DNA of 64,000 bases from JBGPEQ01 sp050180895 (GTDB taxonomy: Bacteria; Pseudomonadota; Alphaproteobacteria; Dongiales; Dongiaceae). Location: positions 248,001 through 312,000 of the forward strand of contig JBFXDS010000003.1 of assembly GCA_050180895.1 (NCBI GenBank), written 5' to 3'. The notes beneath the pieces are model-generated. The model saw nothing but the letters and a program-made list of their open reading frames with translations, was not told the DNA's origin and made no database searches. This document shows, in pieces, positions 25,759-35,408 of this stretch; the stretch's first letter is position 1, and every line of letters begins with the position of its first letter. The position numbers and the translations under genes are program-made.

Positions 25759-27393
25759 CTATTCCAGCTCCTTCGCCTGTTGCCGCAGCACGAATTTCTG
25801 CACCTTGCCGGTCGAGGTCTTCGGCAGCGGGCCGAAGACGATCGTCTTCGGCGCCTTGAAATGCGCCATGTTGGCGCGGCAGAAGGCGATCAGCTCGTCG
25901 GCCGTCGCGGCGGCGCCGTCCTTCAGCGTCACGAAGGCGCAAGGGGTCTCGCCCCACGTCGCGTCGGCCCGCGCCACCACGGCGGCCTCCAGCACGGCCG
26001 GGTGACGGTAGAGGACGCCCTCGACCTCGATGGTCGAGATGTTCTCGCCGCCGGAGATGATGATGTCCTTCGAGCGGTCCTTGAGCTCGACATAGCCGTC
26101 GGGATGGAGCACGCCGAGATCGCCGGAGTGGAACCAGCCGTCTTTGAACGCCTCGCCGGTCGCCTGCGGGTTCTTGAGGTAGCCCTTCATCACCACATTG
26201 CCGCGGAAGAACACCTCGCCCATGGTGCGGCCGTCGGCCGGCACCGGGGCCATCGTCTTGGGATCCGCCACCATCAGGCCGTCGAGCACCGGATAGCGCA
26301 CGCCCTGGCGGGACTTGAGCTGCGCCTGCTCCTCGAGCGGCAGCCCGTTCCAGTCGTCGTGCCAGTCGCAGACCACGGCAGGCCCGTAGACCTCGGTGAG
26401 GCCGTAGACATGGGTGATGTGAAAGCCCATGCGCTCCATCTTCTCGATGACGGGGGCGGGCGGCGGAGCGGCGGCGGTCATCAGCTCGACGGTGCGGCCG
26501 AACGCCCGCTTCGTCGTCGGGGCGGCATTGATCAGCAGGTTCATGACGATGGGTGCGCCGCACAGATGGGTGACGCCGTGATCGGCGATGGCATCGAAGA
26601 TCGCGCCCGCCTCGACCTTGCGCAGGCAGACATGCGTGCCGTTGAGGGCGGTGACCGTCCACGGGAAGCACCAGCCGTTGCAGTGGAACATCGGCAGGGT
26701 CCAGAGATAGACGGGGTGCGGCGGCATGCTCCAGACCAGGGCATTGCCGAGGGCGGTGAGATAGGCGCCGCGGTGGTGATAGACGACTCCCTTGGGGTTG
26801 CCCGTCGTGCCGGAGGTGTAGTTGAGCGCGATCGCCTGCCACTCGTCCGTCGGCGGCGACCACGGGACGTCCGGATCGCCGGTGTCGAGGAGCGCCTCAT
26901 AGTCCGTTTCGCCCAGGCGCGCGCCGCCCGGGCCCTGGGAATCCGCGATGTCGACGATCAGCGGCCGGCGATCGAGCCGCTCCAACGCCTTGCCGACGAC
27001 CGGCGCGAACTCGGTGTCGGTCAGCAGCACCTTGGCCTCGCCGTGCTGCAGGATGAAGGCGATGGTCTCGGCATCGAGACGGATGTTGAGCGCGTTGAGC
27101 ACGGCGCCCGCCATGGGAACGCCGAAATGCGCCTCGAAATGCGCGGGAATGTTGGGCGCCATGACGGCCACCGTATCGCCCGGCCCGACGCCGCGCCGCA
27201 CGAGCGCCGAGGCCAACCGACGGCAGCGGGTATAGCTCTCGGCCCAGGTAAAGCGCGCCCGCCCGTGGATCACGGCGGTCCGCTGCGGGTAGACCGCGGC
27301 GGCGCGGGCAATGAACGTGAGCGGCGACAGCGGCACGTGGTTGGCCGGGGTCTTGCCGAGATCAGTCTCGTACTGGCTGGTCGTCGCGGTCAT
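25759..27393 (-). CDS. Acyl-CoA synthetase (AMP-forming), DmdB/FadD-like
   Basis: The 544-aa enzyme activates a carboxylic acid with ATP and CoA. The phosphate-binding loop is NYTSGTTGNPKGVVYHHRG. Further motifs are YGLTEVYGP, WFHSGDLGVLHPDGYVELKDR and the C-terminal lysine segment PKTSTGKVQKF. The type with MFHCNGWCFPWTVTALNGTH resembles ligases for medium-chain or methylthio-propionate acids; the substrate remains open. The ATG at 27393 follows AAGGA. It is divergent from the creatininase-family gene. Confidence 0.92.
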   Translation of the reverse strand: MTATTSQYETDLGKTPANHVPLSPLTFIARAAAVYPQRTAVIHGRARFTWAESYTRCRRLASALVRRGVGPGDTVAVMAPNIPAHFEAHFGVPMAGAVLNALNIRLDAETIAFILQHGEAKVLLTDTEFAPVVGKALERLDRRPLIVDIADSQGPGGARLGETDYEALLDTGDPDVPWSPPTDEWQAIALNYTSGTTGNPKGVVYHHRGAYLTALGNALVWSMPPHPVYLWTLPMFHCNGWCFPWTVTALNGTHVCLRKVEAGAIFDAIADHGVTHLCGAPIVMNLLINAAPTTKRAFGRTVELMTAAAPPPAPVIEKMERMGFHITHVYGLTEVYGPAVVCDWHDDWNGLPLEEQAQLKSRQGVRYPVLDGLMVADPKTMAPVPADGRTMGEVFFRGNVVMKGYLKNPQATGEAFKDGWFHSGDLGVLHPDGYVELKDRSKDIIISGGENISTIEVEGVLYRHPAVLEAAVVARADATWGETPCAFVTLKDGAAATADELIAFCRANMAHFKAPKTIVFGPLPKTSTGKVQKFVLRQQAKELE

Positions 27394-27542
27394 CACAGCA
27401 TCCTTCTGCTCTCGCCATCATAAGCGGGGACGGCATCCCGGCAATACTCCCCACCGCCACCGGCGCCACCATATTCGACTTGTTGAGAGGGTGCCGGCTT
27501 CGCATCATGCTGGCAGACACAACATGGGTAGGGAGCCCCCGC

Positions 27543-28286
27543 ATGCTGCTGCACCTCAAGTCTTGGCCGGATGTCGAGGCCTACCTGAAGCAAAGCGTCG
27601 GCATCATCATTCCCATTGGCTCGACCGAGCAGCACGGGCCGAACGGGCTGATCGGCACCGATGCCATCTGCGCCGAGGTCGTGGCGCGCGGCGTCGGCGA
27701 GGCGGCGGGCGCGCTGGTGGCGCCGACCATCGCGGTGGGCATGGCGCAGCACCATCTGGGATTCGCCGGCTCGATGACGCTGCGGCCCTCGACCCTCATT
27801 GCGGTGGTGCGCGACAACATCGTCTCGCTGGCGCGGCACGGCTTCCGCCGCTTCTATTTCGTCAACGGCCACGGCGGCAACATCGCCACGGTGAACGCGG
27901 CGTTCTCCGAGGTCTATGCCGAGGCCAGCCTGGCCGGCAGCGGCAACCGGCCCGACATCAAATGCCGGCTGCGCAACTGGTGGGAGGCGCCGGCGGTGAA
28001 GCAGCTGAGCCGCGAGCTCTACGGCAACGCCGAGGGCAGCCACGCGACGCCATCGGAGGTGTCACTCACCTGGCACGCCTATCCGCAGGCGGTGCGGCCG
28101 ATGACGCTGGATCCGCCCATTGCGCCGACCGGCGATTTCGCCGATGCCGACGACTACCGCCGCAATTTTCCGGACGGGCGCATCGGCTCCAATCCGGGGC
28201 TGGCGACGGCGGAGGCCGGGCAGCGGTTTCTCTCGGCCGCGGTCGAGTATCTGGCGGCCGACTATCGGGCATGGGCGGCGAATTGA
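27543..28286 (+). CDS. Creatininase-family amidohydrolase
   Basis: The 247-aa protein has the metal-binding set of the creatininase fold: IPIGSTEQHGPNGLIGTDA with Glu, His and Asp ligands, FVNGHGGNIATVNAAF with the next His, and GSHATPSEVS with Glu. Members open amide rings or hydrolyse formamides (creatininase, MftE, FAPy deformylase). Nothing nearby indicates the substrate. The ATG at 27543 follows AGGGAGCC; an in-frame ATG at 27507 is possible. Confidence 0.88.
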   Translation: MLLHLKSWPDVEAYLKQSVGIIIPIGSTEQHGPNGLIGTDAICAEVVARGVGEAAGALVAPTIAVGMAQHHLGFAGSMTLRPSTLIAVVRDNIVSLARHGFRRFYFVNGHGGNIATVNAAFSEVYAEASLAGSGNRPDIKCRLRNWWEAPAVKQLSRELYGNAEGSHATPSEVSLTWHAYPQAVRPMTLDPPIAPTGDFADADDYRRNFPDGRIGSNPGLATAEAGQRFLSAAVEYLAADYRAWAAN

Positions 28287-28411
28287 GGCAGATAGTGCAG
28301 ATGATTTTGGGATAGTAGATGGAGGGCGAACACGCAGGGTGAGATTGCCGGCTTGGCAGCAGGTATAGGCTCACACACAATCCGTGCGACTATCGACGGG
28401 GGAGGAGACGG

Positions 28412-30679
28412 ATGGCGACAAGAAAGGCGAAGCCGAGGCCGAAATCGCGTAAGCCGGCCATCAGGAAGAAAGCCGCCCCCAAGCGGCCGGCTGCGAGGAA
28501 GGCGGCCAGGACGGGTTCGGCGCGCGGGCCCTCGACACGGGAGCGGAGGGCAGCCGCGTCCGCGCCGAAGCGGCGCTCCGGCAAGTCGGCAAAGCCCAAG
28601 GCACGCGCGCGCAAAGCGCCGGCCAAGGCGCAGAAATCGGCGGCACGACCGAAGCGGCGCACGCCGCGGCTGGCGGTCCCGCGCGCCGAGGCGCCGGACC
28701 GGAAGGCGATGCTGGAAAAGGCCCTGGCAGACCGGCCGCAGGAAGGCCAGCGGGTGGCGGAGGCTGCGGCGGGCTGGGCTGCGGCGCATGCGCGCTCGCT
28801 GGCCGATCCGGCGGGTTTCTGGGGCGAGGCCGCGGCGGAGATCGACTGGATCAGGCGGTGGGACGCGGTCCTGGACGACGCCAACCCGCCGTTTTATCGC
28901 TGGTTCCGGGGCGGCGTGCTCAACACCTGCTACAATGCGCTCGACCGGCATGTGGAGAAAGGGCGCGGCGAGCAGGCGGCGCTGATCTACGACAGCCCGG
29001 TCGCCAACACCGTCAGAATATACTCCTATCGTCAGCTGCGCGACGAAACCGCGCGGTTCGCCGGCGTGCTGGCCGCGGCCGGCGTCGGCAAGGGCGACCG
29101 CGTCATCATCTACATGCCGATGGTGCCGGAGGCGGCGATCGCCATGCTCGCCTGCGCCCGCATCGGCGCGGTGCATTCCGTCGTCTTCGGCGGCTTCGCC
29201 GCCAATGAGCTGGCGACTCGCATCAACGACGCGACGCCGAAGGCGATCGTCTCCGCTTCCTGCGGCGTCGAGGTGAGCCGGGTGATCCCCTACAAGCCGC
29301 TGCTCGACGCCGCCATCACCATGGCCATCCACAAGCCGGACCGCTGCATCATCCTGCAGCGGCCGATGGAGCGGGCGGAACTGATCCCCGGCCGCGATGT
29401 CGATTGGCAGGAGGCGATGGCGCAGGCGCGGCCGCAGGACTGCGTGCCCGTGCCCGCGACCGATCCGCTCTACATCCTCTACACCTCGGGCACCACGGGA
29501 CAGCCCAAGGGCATCGTGCGCGATAATGGCGGGCACGCCGTGGCGCTGCATTGGAGCATGCGGAACGTCTACGGCATGGCGCCGGGCGAGGTGTATTGGG
29601 CGGCCTCGGACGTCGGCTGGGTGGTTGGCCATTCCTACATCGTCTACGCGCCGCTGCTCTATGGCTGCACGACCGTGCTCTACGAGGGCAAGCCGGTCGG
29701 CACGCCCGACGCCGGCGCCTTCTGGCGCGTCATCGCCCAGCATAAGGTGCGGGCGCTGTTCACCGCGCCGACCGCGTTCCGCGCCATCAAGCGCGAGGAT
29801 CCCGATGGCAAGCTGATCGGCGCCTACGATCTCGCGGATTTCCGGACGCTGTTCCTGGCCGGCGAACGCTCCGATCCGCCGACGCTGGAATGGGCCGAGG
29901 AGCATTTGAAAGTGCCGGTCATCGATCACTGGTGGCAGACCGAGACGGGCTGGGCCATCTGCGCCAACTGCGTCGGCATCGAGCTGTTGCCGGTGAAGCA
30001 CGGCTCGCCGACCAAGCCGGCGCCGGGCTGGGACGTGCGCGTGGTCGACGAGGGCTGCCACGAGGCGAAGCGCGGCGACATCGGCGCGCTCGTCTGCAAG
30101 CTGCCGTTGCCGCCGGGCTCGCTACCGACGCTGTGGAACGCCGACGAGCGTTACGTGCGGTCCTATCTCGCCGCCTATCCCGGCTACTACCAGACCGGCG
30201 ACGCCGGCTACATGGATGCGGACGGCTATGTCTATGTGATGGCGCGCACCGATGACGTGATCAACGTCGCCGGCCACCGCCTGTCGACCGGCGCAATGGA
30301 AGAGGTGCTGGCGGCGCACCCGGACGTGGCGGAGTGCGCGGTGATCGGCGCCGCCGACGAACTGAAGGGTCAGGTGCCCATCGGCTTCCTCGTGCTCAAG
30401 GCCGGCGTCGGCCGCGACCCCGCGCATATCTGCAAGGAGGTCGTGCAGATGGTGCGCGACCGCGTCGGACCGGTGGCCGCCTTCAAGACCGCGACGGTGG
30501 TGAAGCGGCTGCCGAAGACCCGCTCCGGCAAGATCCTACGCGGGACCATGCAGCGGATCGCCGACGGCCAGGACTACAAGATGCCGGCGACCATCGACGA
30601 TCCCGCGATCCTGCCGGAGATCGCCGAGGCGCTCGGCGTCGTCGGCTATGCCAAGCCCGCGCTGGCGCGCTCGCTGTGA
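28412..30679 (+). CDS. prpE: Propionyl-CoA synthetase with a basic N-terminal tail
   Basis: The 755-aa protein has a catalytic core from about residue 128. This core shows the PrpE/AcsA pattern: PPFYRWFRGGVLNTCYNALD, LYILYTSGTTGQPKGIVRDN, WWQTETGWAI, TGDAGYMDADGYVYVMARTD and the acylation-target lysine K707 in PKTRSGKILRGTM. It activates propionate, or a related short acid, to the CoA ester. Residues 1-96 are mostly Lys, Arg, Ala and Pro, like histone H1 or AlgP tails, and are not part of normal PrpE. The first ATG sits directly behind GGGAGGAGAC, so the tail should be translated. Confidence 0.93.
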   Translation: MATRKAKPRPKSRKPAIRKKAAPKRPAARKAARTGSARGPSTRERRAAASAPKRRSGKSAKPKARARKAPAKAQKSAARPKRRTPRLAVPRAEAPDRKAMLEKALADRPQEGQRVAEAAAGWAAAHARSLADPAGFWGEAAAEIDWIRRWDAVLDDANPPFYRWFRGGVLNTCYNALDRHVEKGRGEQAALIYDSPVANTVRIYSYRQLRDETARFAGVLAAAGVGKGDRVIIYMPMVPEAAIAMLACARIGAVHSVVFGGFAANELATRINDATPKAIVSASCGVEVSRVIPYKPLLDAAITMAIHKPDRCIILQRPMERAELIPGRDVDWQEAMAQARPQDCVPVPATDPLYILYTSGTTGQPKGIVRDNGGHAVALHWSMRNVYGMAPGEVYWAASDVGWVVGHSYIVYAPLLYGCTTVLYEGKPVGTPDAGAFWRVIAQHKVRALFTAPTAFRAIKREDPDGKLIGAYDLADFRTLFLAGERSDPPTLEWAEEHLKVPVIDHWWQTETGWAICANCVGIELLPVKHGSPTKPAPGWDVRVVDEGCHEAKRGDIGALVCKLPLPPGSLPTLWNADERYVRSYLAAYPGYYQTGDAGYMDADGYVYVMARTDDVINVAGHRLSTGAMEEVLAAHPDVAECAVIGAADELKGQVPIGFLVLKAGVGRDPAHICKEVVQMVRDRVGPVAAFKTATVVKRLPKTRSGKILRGTMQRIADGQDYKMPATIDDPAILPEIAEALGVVGYAKPALARSL

Positions 30680-30685
30680 GGGCGG

Positions 30686-31153
30686 CTAGGCCGACGCCCG
30701 CGCGGCGCCGATCAGGCGGTCGAGGCGCTCGCTCTCCGAGACAATGACGCCGAGCATGCGTGCTCGCTGCTCTGGCGCCAGAGTCGGATTGTCGCGCAGG
30801 ATCTCCGCCGCCGAGCGGATCGAGGTGAGCGGCTGCCGCAGTTCTTCGCGCAGTTCGACGGGGGCCGTAGTCGCTCCGCTGCGGGCCGCGGGCCGGCGCA
30901 GGGCGAAGCAGCGGCCGATGCGCGAGATTGACTCGACCAGGGTAAAAGCGACCGCCTCTGCGATAAGATAGAGGCGCTCCTGGCCATGGCGTCGGACGAT
31001 GTCGGGGATGGGGTCAGCGGGTCTCCCGACGTCACGAAGCCGGGCGTGAGCTTCGGCTTCCCGTTCGGGAGACAGCGGCTGGCGAAGGGGAGCCTCGATC
31101 GGCCGGGCGTTGCGGGTCAGCCAGCTCTGTTCGGTGTCGGTATAGGGCCACAT
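30686..31153 (-). CDS. Degenerate histidine-kinase dimerisation-domain protein
   Basis: The 155-aa protein ends in a HisKA-like helical hairpin (LREELRQPLTSIRSAAEILR then LGVIVSESERLDRLI). In kinases the first helix carries the phosphorylated His in a SHELRTPL-type box; here the box reads REELRQPL, so the His is replaced by Glu. There is no ATP-binding domain. The ATG at 31153 follows AGGAGGCACC, so it is well started. It may be a regulatory partner that dimerises with a true kinase, or a decayed fragment. It lies downstream of the methyltransferase on the same strand. Confidence 0.65.
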   Translation of the reverse strand: MWPYTDTEQSWLTRNARPIEAPLRQPLSPEREAEAHARLRDVGRPADPIPDIVRRHGQERLYLIAEAVAFTLVESISRIGRCFALRRPAARSGATTAPVELREELRQPLTSIRSAAEILRDNPTLAPEQRARMLGVIVSESERLDRLIGAARASA

Positions 31154-31328
31154 GGGTGCCTCCTATGCAGGCAACTTCCTCCCATCGGCCGTTTCTTTTG
31201 TCGGGCAGCTATTGCTGCGTCGCACAATACCAGAAATGAGATCCAGACAGCAGAAGTTCAAGATCATTGCTGCTATGCACAAAATACAGACGAGAACTGC
31301 GCCGGACCGCAGCCGGGGCTCTCCGGTC

Positions 31329-32066
31329 TCAGGGCTTGCGGCCGCCGAAGATGGCGTGACCGGCGGCGAACCAGTGGACATCGACATCGACAAGGCCCGC
31401 CTCGTGCAGCCACCGCAGCTGGTCGAACAGCGGTGACGGCTTGTCGCCGGGATCGCCGTCGGGGTCGCGGAAATAGTTCCAGCGCAGCCGCTCGAACTGC
31501 TCGAAGGCCGCGAGATGGCCGTCGAGCTCGAGGGCGCGCCGTCGCACCATCTCGTCCCACTGCTCGGCCGCGACCTCGAAGCCGCGGCGCGTCATCGGCT
31601 GCACGATGTCGGCGATGACGAGCGCGCCGCCGCCGGCCAGGGCAGCGGCCATATCGGCGTAGAGCACGCGCTTCTGCGGGCCGTCGAGATGGTGGATGGC
31701 GAGCGAGGAGACGACGGCGTGCACCGGCTCCGGGAAGCGGCGCCAGGCGCGGTCGTCGATGTCGAATGCCGCCACCGTCAGCCGGTCCGCATGCTCCCGG
31801 CAGGTCCCGTCGGTGGCGCGCCGCATCTCCGCCGAGCCGTCGAGGGCGAGCAGACGACAGGCAGGGAAGCGCTCCAGCAGCGCCCGGCTCAACAGCCCCT
31901 CGCCCGAACACAGCTCGACCAGACGGGCGCCGGCCTGCGGCGGCGGGATGAGATCGATGATCGTGCGGATCTGGCGCTCGCGCTCCGGCACGAAGTAACG
32001 GCCGTAGTCCAGGAACGTTCGGGAGCTGCCCTCGTCCCAGGTCGATGCGGACTCGCCGGTGGGCAT
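31329..32066 (-). CDS. Class I SAM-dependent methyltransferase
   Basis: The 245-aa protein has the SAM-binding motif I LVELCSGEGLLSRALLERFP, motif II LLALDGSAEMRR and a later AVVSSLAIHHLDGP segment, as in small-molecule methyltransferases. The C-terminus (LFDQLRWLHEAGLVDVDV) is also typical. Substrate unknown. The ATG at 32066 is 11 bases after the trcR stop, so the two are probably co-transcribed; the ribosome binding site is weak. A longer reading upstream overlaps trcR out of frame and was discarded. Confidence 0.85.
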   Translation of the reverse strand: MPTGESASTWDEGSSRTFLDYGRYFVPERERQIRTIIDLIPPPQAGARLVELCSGEGLLSRALLERFPACRLLALDGSAEMRRATDGTCREHADRLTVAAFDIDDRAWRRFPEPVHAVVSSLAIHHLDGPQKRVLYADMAAALAGGGALVIADIVQPMTRRGFEVAAEQWDEMVRRRALELDGHLAAFEQFERLRWNYFRDPDGDPGDKPSPLFDQLRWLHEAGLVDVDVHWFAAGHAIFGGRKP

Positions 32067-32077
32067 GCCGGCGGCGC

Positions 32078-32728
32078 CTACGAACTCTGCTCCGGCAGGA
32101 ACTTCGCGAGATCGGCGAGAGTCCCGCGGCGGCTGGCGTCGTCGGGCTTCGCCGGCTCGGCCGGGGTCGCGGGCGCACCCTCTTCCTTGGCCGCGGCCGC
32201 CCGCTCCAGCGCCTTGCGGGCGCGCAGCACGACGGCGTTGAGGTCGCTCTGCGTGCACAGCCCGAGCAGCACCGGGTCGCGCGGGCGCAGATTGGCGAAG
32301 TTCCAATGGCTGCGGTCGCGCACCGCGGCGATGGTTTGCTTGGTCGTGCCGATCAGCTTGGAGATCTGCGCATCCGTCAGCTCCGGATGGTGGCGGACCA
32401 GCCAGGCCACCGCATCCGGCTTGTCCTGCCGCTTGGCGACGGGGGTGTAGCGCGGCCCCTTCGTCCGCGGCGCCGGCAGCGGGATGGTTGACTTCTCCAT
32501 CTTGAGGCGCGCCGTGGGGTCGGCCTCGCAGCGCGCGATCTCCTCCTTCGTCAACTGGCCGTTTGCCGTCGGATCGAGGCCGACGATGCCGACCGCCACC
32601 TCGCCGTCGGCGATGCCCTGAACCTCCAGCGAATGCAGGCCGCAGAACTCGGCGATCTGCTCGAAGGTGAGGGTGGTGTTCTGCACCAGCCAAACCGCGG
32701 TCGCCTTGGGCATCAGCAACTGTGCCAT
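32078..32728 (-). CDS. trcR: DUF1013 family regulator TrcR
   Basis: The 216-aa protein begins MAQLLMPKATAVWLVQNT and continues with FDQ/EQIAEFCGLHSLEVQGIADG, the fixed opening of DUF1013 proteins named TrcR in Caulobacter, where it was linked to cell-cycle gene control. The middle KGPRYTPVAKRQDKPDAVAW and the segment GTTKQTIAAVRDRSHWNFAN look like a second DNA-binding unit. The C-terminus is low complexity. The ATG at 32728 follows GGGAGGAA. The upstream 181 bases to the copper oxidase stop show nothing else. Confidence 0.9.
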   Translation of the reverse strand: MAQLLMPKATAVWLVQNTTLTFEQIAEFCGLHSLEVQGIADGEVAVGIVGLDPTANGQLTKEEIARCEADPTARLKMEKSTIPLPAPRTKGPRYTPVAKRQDKPDAVAWLVRHHPELTDAQISKLIGTTKQTIAAVRDRSHWNFANLRPRDPVLLGLCTQSDLNAVVLRARKALERAAAAKEEGAPATPAEPAKPDDASRRGTLADLAKFLPEQSS

Positions 32729-32909
32729 CGAATTCCTCCCGTAGCTCGAACTCCGCCGCCTGCGACCCGCCGGACATCCGCCCGGCAAGCCGTCGCTTCG
32801 ACCGATCCCAGATGTGGGACTAGATCAGCCAGAATGCGAGGGAAGGGCGGGAAATAGCACCGTTTCGGCGGGTCTGCCAGGGCAAATTCGGGCGGGGAGG
32901 GCCCGCCGC

Positions 32910-34283
32910 TCAGGCGACGTGCAGATAGCCGGTCATCCCCGTAGCCTGATGCTCGATGATGTGGCAATGCAGCATCCAGTCGCCGGGATTGTCGGCGACG
33001 AAGGCGACCGTCATCCGCTCCTTCGGCGACAGCAGCGCGGTGTCGGCGAAGTAGGGCGCGATCTCGCGCTCGTTCGAGCGCAGCACCTTGAAGGCGAAGC
33101 CGTGCAGATGGATCGGATGCGGATGCGGCGTCGCGTTCTGCAGTTCGAGGATGTAGCTGCGGCCGCGCCGCAGCCCGGCCAGCGGCGGCATGAGGGCCGG
33201 GACCTCCGACCAGGCCTGCTTGTTGATCGACCACAGCATCGGCTGCGGCACCGCCGAGCCGCAGATGACGGAGCCGGTGCCGGCTCCGGCGGCGAAGGCG
33301 AAGGTCAGCGTCTCGGCGTCGGCGAGATCGGGCTCGGGGATCGGGTTGGGGGGCAGCCGCACATCGGCGCCGATGAGCGGTTGTGTCGGCAGCACGGTGC
33401 GCAGCGTAACCATGGTCCAGGGCGCGGAGGCCGAAGTGTTGACGAGGCGGATCTCCGCCCCAGGGGCGGCGGGCGCGCGCAGCGCGAGGTCGGCGCGCAT
33501 GCCCGGCCCGAGCGACAGCAGCCGCAACGGCAACGGCGTCGCGAGCGGGTGACCGTCGAGCGCGATGATCATGGCCTCCGCCGCGGCACCCTCCAGGATC
33601 ACCTTGAAGATGCGGGTCACGTCGACGTTGAGGAGGCGCAGGCGGCAGAGCCCGCCGGCTGGCAGATCGTAGGTCGGGGCAAGCGCACCGTTGATCGTGT
33701 GGATGCCGCCGAAGGTGCCGGCGCGCGCCGCCGCGCGGGTCGTCGTCAGCGGGTTGAACTGCCCGGCCTCGTCCAGGTTCCAGTCCTTCGCGAGCAGCAG
33801 CAGGTCGGCATCGAACGGCGTCGGCTCGCGCTCCTCGACGATGAGGGCGCCGGCGAGGCCGCGGTTGAGTTGCGTCAGGCTGTCGTAATGGGGGTGATAC
33901 CAGAAGGTGCCGGCATCCGGCGGCGCGAACTCATAGATGAACTCCGCGCCGGGCGCGACCGGCGCCTGCGTCAGGTTGGGGACGCCGTCCATCGCGTTGG
34001 GCAGCCGCAGGCCGTGCCAATGGATGGTCGTCGGCGCATCCAGCCGGTTGACGAGGCGCACGCGCAGCCGTTCATCCTGTCGCACGCGCAGGACGGGATT
34101 GGGAAAGCCGTCGCCATAGGCAAGGGCAGGCGTCGTCGTCCCCGGCAGCAGCGAGACCGGCCGATCCTGGGCCACCAGCGTATAGTCGCGTGCCGTGCGT
34201 CCGTGCAGAGCGAGCGCGGGCAGCGCGACGCACAGCGCGCCGGCCCCGGCCCGGGCGAGCAGCCCGCGGCGCGACAGGCTCAT
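32910..34283 (-). CDS. Multicopper oxidase with Tat signal
   Basis: The 457-aa enzyme has a twin-arginine signal (SLSRRGLLARAGAGALCVAL) and is exported folded. All four copper motifs are present: TIHWHGLRL (88-90), GTFWYHPHYD (128-132), HPIHLHGFAF and LHCHIIEHQATGM, with Met450 as axial ligand. It can oxidise Cu(I), Fe(II) or phenols. It is the last gene of the bfd-led operon, 21 bases after the DUF1513 gene, and that setting favours a ferroxidase or cuprous oxidase role. Confidence 0.93.
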   Translation of the reverse strand: MSLSRRGLLARAGAGALCVALPALALHGRTARDYTLVAQDRPVSLLPGTTTPALAYGDGFPNPVLRVRQDERLRVRLVNRLDAPTTIHWHGLRLPNAMDGVPNLTQAPVAPGAEFIYEFAPPDAGTFWYHPHYDSLTQLNRGLAGALIVEEREPTPFDADLLLLAKDWNLDEAGQFNPLTTTRAAARAGTFGGIHTINGALAPTYDLPAGGLCRLRLLNVDVTRIFKVILEGAAAEAMIIALDGHPLATPLPLRLLSLGPGMRADLALRAPAAPGAEIRLVNTSASAPWTMVTLRTVLPTQPLIGADVRLPPNPIPEPDLADAETLTFAFAAGAGTGSVICGSAVPQPMLWSINKQAWSEVPALMPPLAGLRRGRSYILELQNATPHPHPIHLHGFAFKVLRSNEREIAPYFADTALLSPKERMTVAFVADNPGDWMLHCHIIEHQATGMTGYLHVA

Positions 34284-34304
34284 TGTCGCGCTCTCCAGCC
34301 GGCC

Positions 34305-35408
34305 TCAGGCAAGCAGGGTGACATGGTTGTCCCAGTGGCCGTCGGCATCGATGTCCGCCACGAGCGTCTCCACGCGGATGCGGCGGCCGTCGACGAGATA
34401 GAGCGCGCCGGTGCCGCTGGTGATCAGGAAGCGGTCGGGATCCGGCAGCGGCGCCAGCCCGCAGGAGTCCGTCAGATCGACCATGCCGAGGAAGCCGCCG
34501 TCCACATCCCAGAAACCGATAGTGTTGCCGCGCGGCGACGATGCGGCGATGGTCCGTCCGCTGCAGTCGAGGCAGATGTCGCCGCAATAGTTGTCCATCT
34601 TCCGCAGGGCAGTCTCGGGCGCCGACAGCAGTCGGATGCCCTCGTCGCCGCGATGGATGCCGACCAGGGGTACCAGGGCCGAGGAGTCGCCCTCGAACTG
34701 CATGCCGATGGCGACGGTGTCGTCCGCGGCGCGGGCGAGATGGCGGATGCTCAGCTGGTTCAGCTCCGGGGCGAGACGGAACTCGCGCAGCAGCCGGCCG
34801 TCGCGTCCGTCGATATAGGCGAGCGACGGCGTCATGGTCGAACGGTTGAGCTTGGCGCGGCCGGTCTCCGGCGTGGTCAGGATGCCGCCATTGGCGACGA
34901 CGAGCGTCATGCCGTCGGCGAGCCACGACAGGTCGTGCGGGCCGGTGCCGTAGGTCGGGAACTCGCCAATGCGCTTGTAGCCGTCGGCCGCGTCGCGGAT
35001 GCCGAGGACGCCCAGGCCGCTGGCGATGTCGTTTTCGGTGCTCAGGAGGTGGCGGCCATCGGCCGAGAACACGCCGTGGCCGAAGAAATGGTGGTCCGCG
35101 CCGGCCTCCAGCTCCATCACGGGCGCGCCGTTGGCGGCGTCGAACACGACGGCGAAGCTGCCGGGCCGGCGGGCGAAGACGACGGCCTCGTCGCCGGCGG
35201 GCCGCAGGGCGATGGCGTGGCCGCGGTCGGGCAGCGGCAGCTGGAACAGCATCTCGCCGGCCACATCCAGCCCGGCGACGGCGAAATCGCCGTCCAGAGT
35301 CCCCTGCGCGCTGAGGTAGCGGACGCCGGTCTCGCGCGCCGTCGCCGCGGACGGCAGGCCGAGCGTCGCCGCCAGGGCGGCCAGGAAGCTGCGCCGGTCA
35401 ATCGCCAT
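34305..35408 (-). CDS. DUF1513 family exported beta-propeller protein
   Basis: The 367-aa protein has a twin-arginine signal (AIDRRSFLAALAATLGLPSA). The body has regularly spaced repeats such as GHGVFSADGRHLLSTEND and GPHDLSWLADGMTLVVANGG, typical of a beta-propeller. DUF1513 proteins are regularly found next to imelysins and the di-heme oxidoreductase in iron-regulated clusters. Its start overlaps the stop of the preceding imelysin gene by 11 bases, so the two are translated together. Confidence 0.9.
   Translation of the reverse strand: MAIDRRSFLAALAATLGLPSAATARETGVRYLSAQGTLDGDFAVAGLDVAGEMLFQLPLPDRGHAIALRPAGDEAVVFARRPGSFAVVFDAANGAPVMELEAGADHHFFGHGVFSADGRHLLSTENDIASGLGVLGIRDAADGYKRIGEFPTYGTGPHDLSWLADGMTLVVANGGILTTPETGRAKLNRSTMTPSLAYIDGRDGRLLREFRLAPELNQLSIRHLARAADDTVAIGMQFEGDSSALVPLVGIHRGDEGIRLLSAPETALRKMDNYCGDICLDCSGRTIAASSPRGNTIGFWDVDGGFLGMVDLTDSCGLAPLPDPDRFLITSGTGALYLVDGRRIRVETLVADIDADGHWDNHVTLLA

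Noticed and set aside
31329..32777. One long 482-residue reading joining the methyltransferase to upstream sequence
   Set aside because: The upstream half is an out-of-frame shadow of trcR; the methyltransferase proper starts at 32066.
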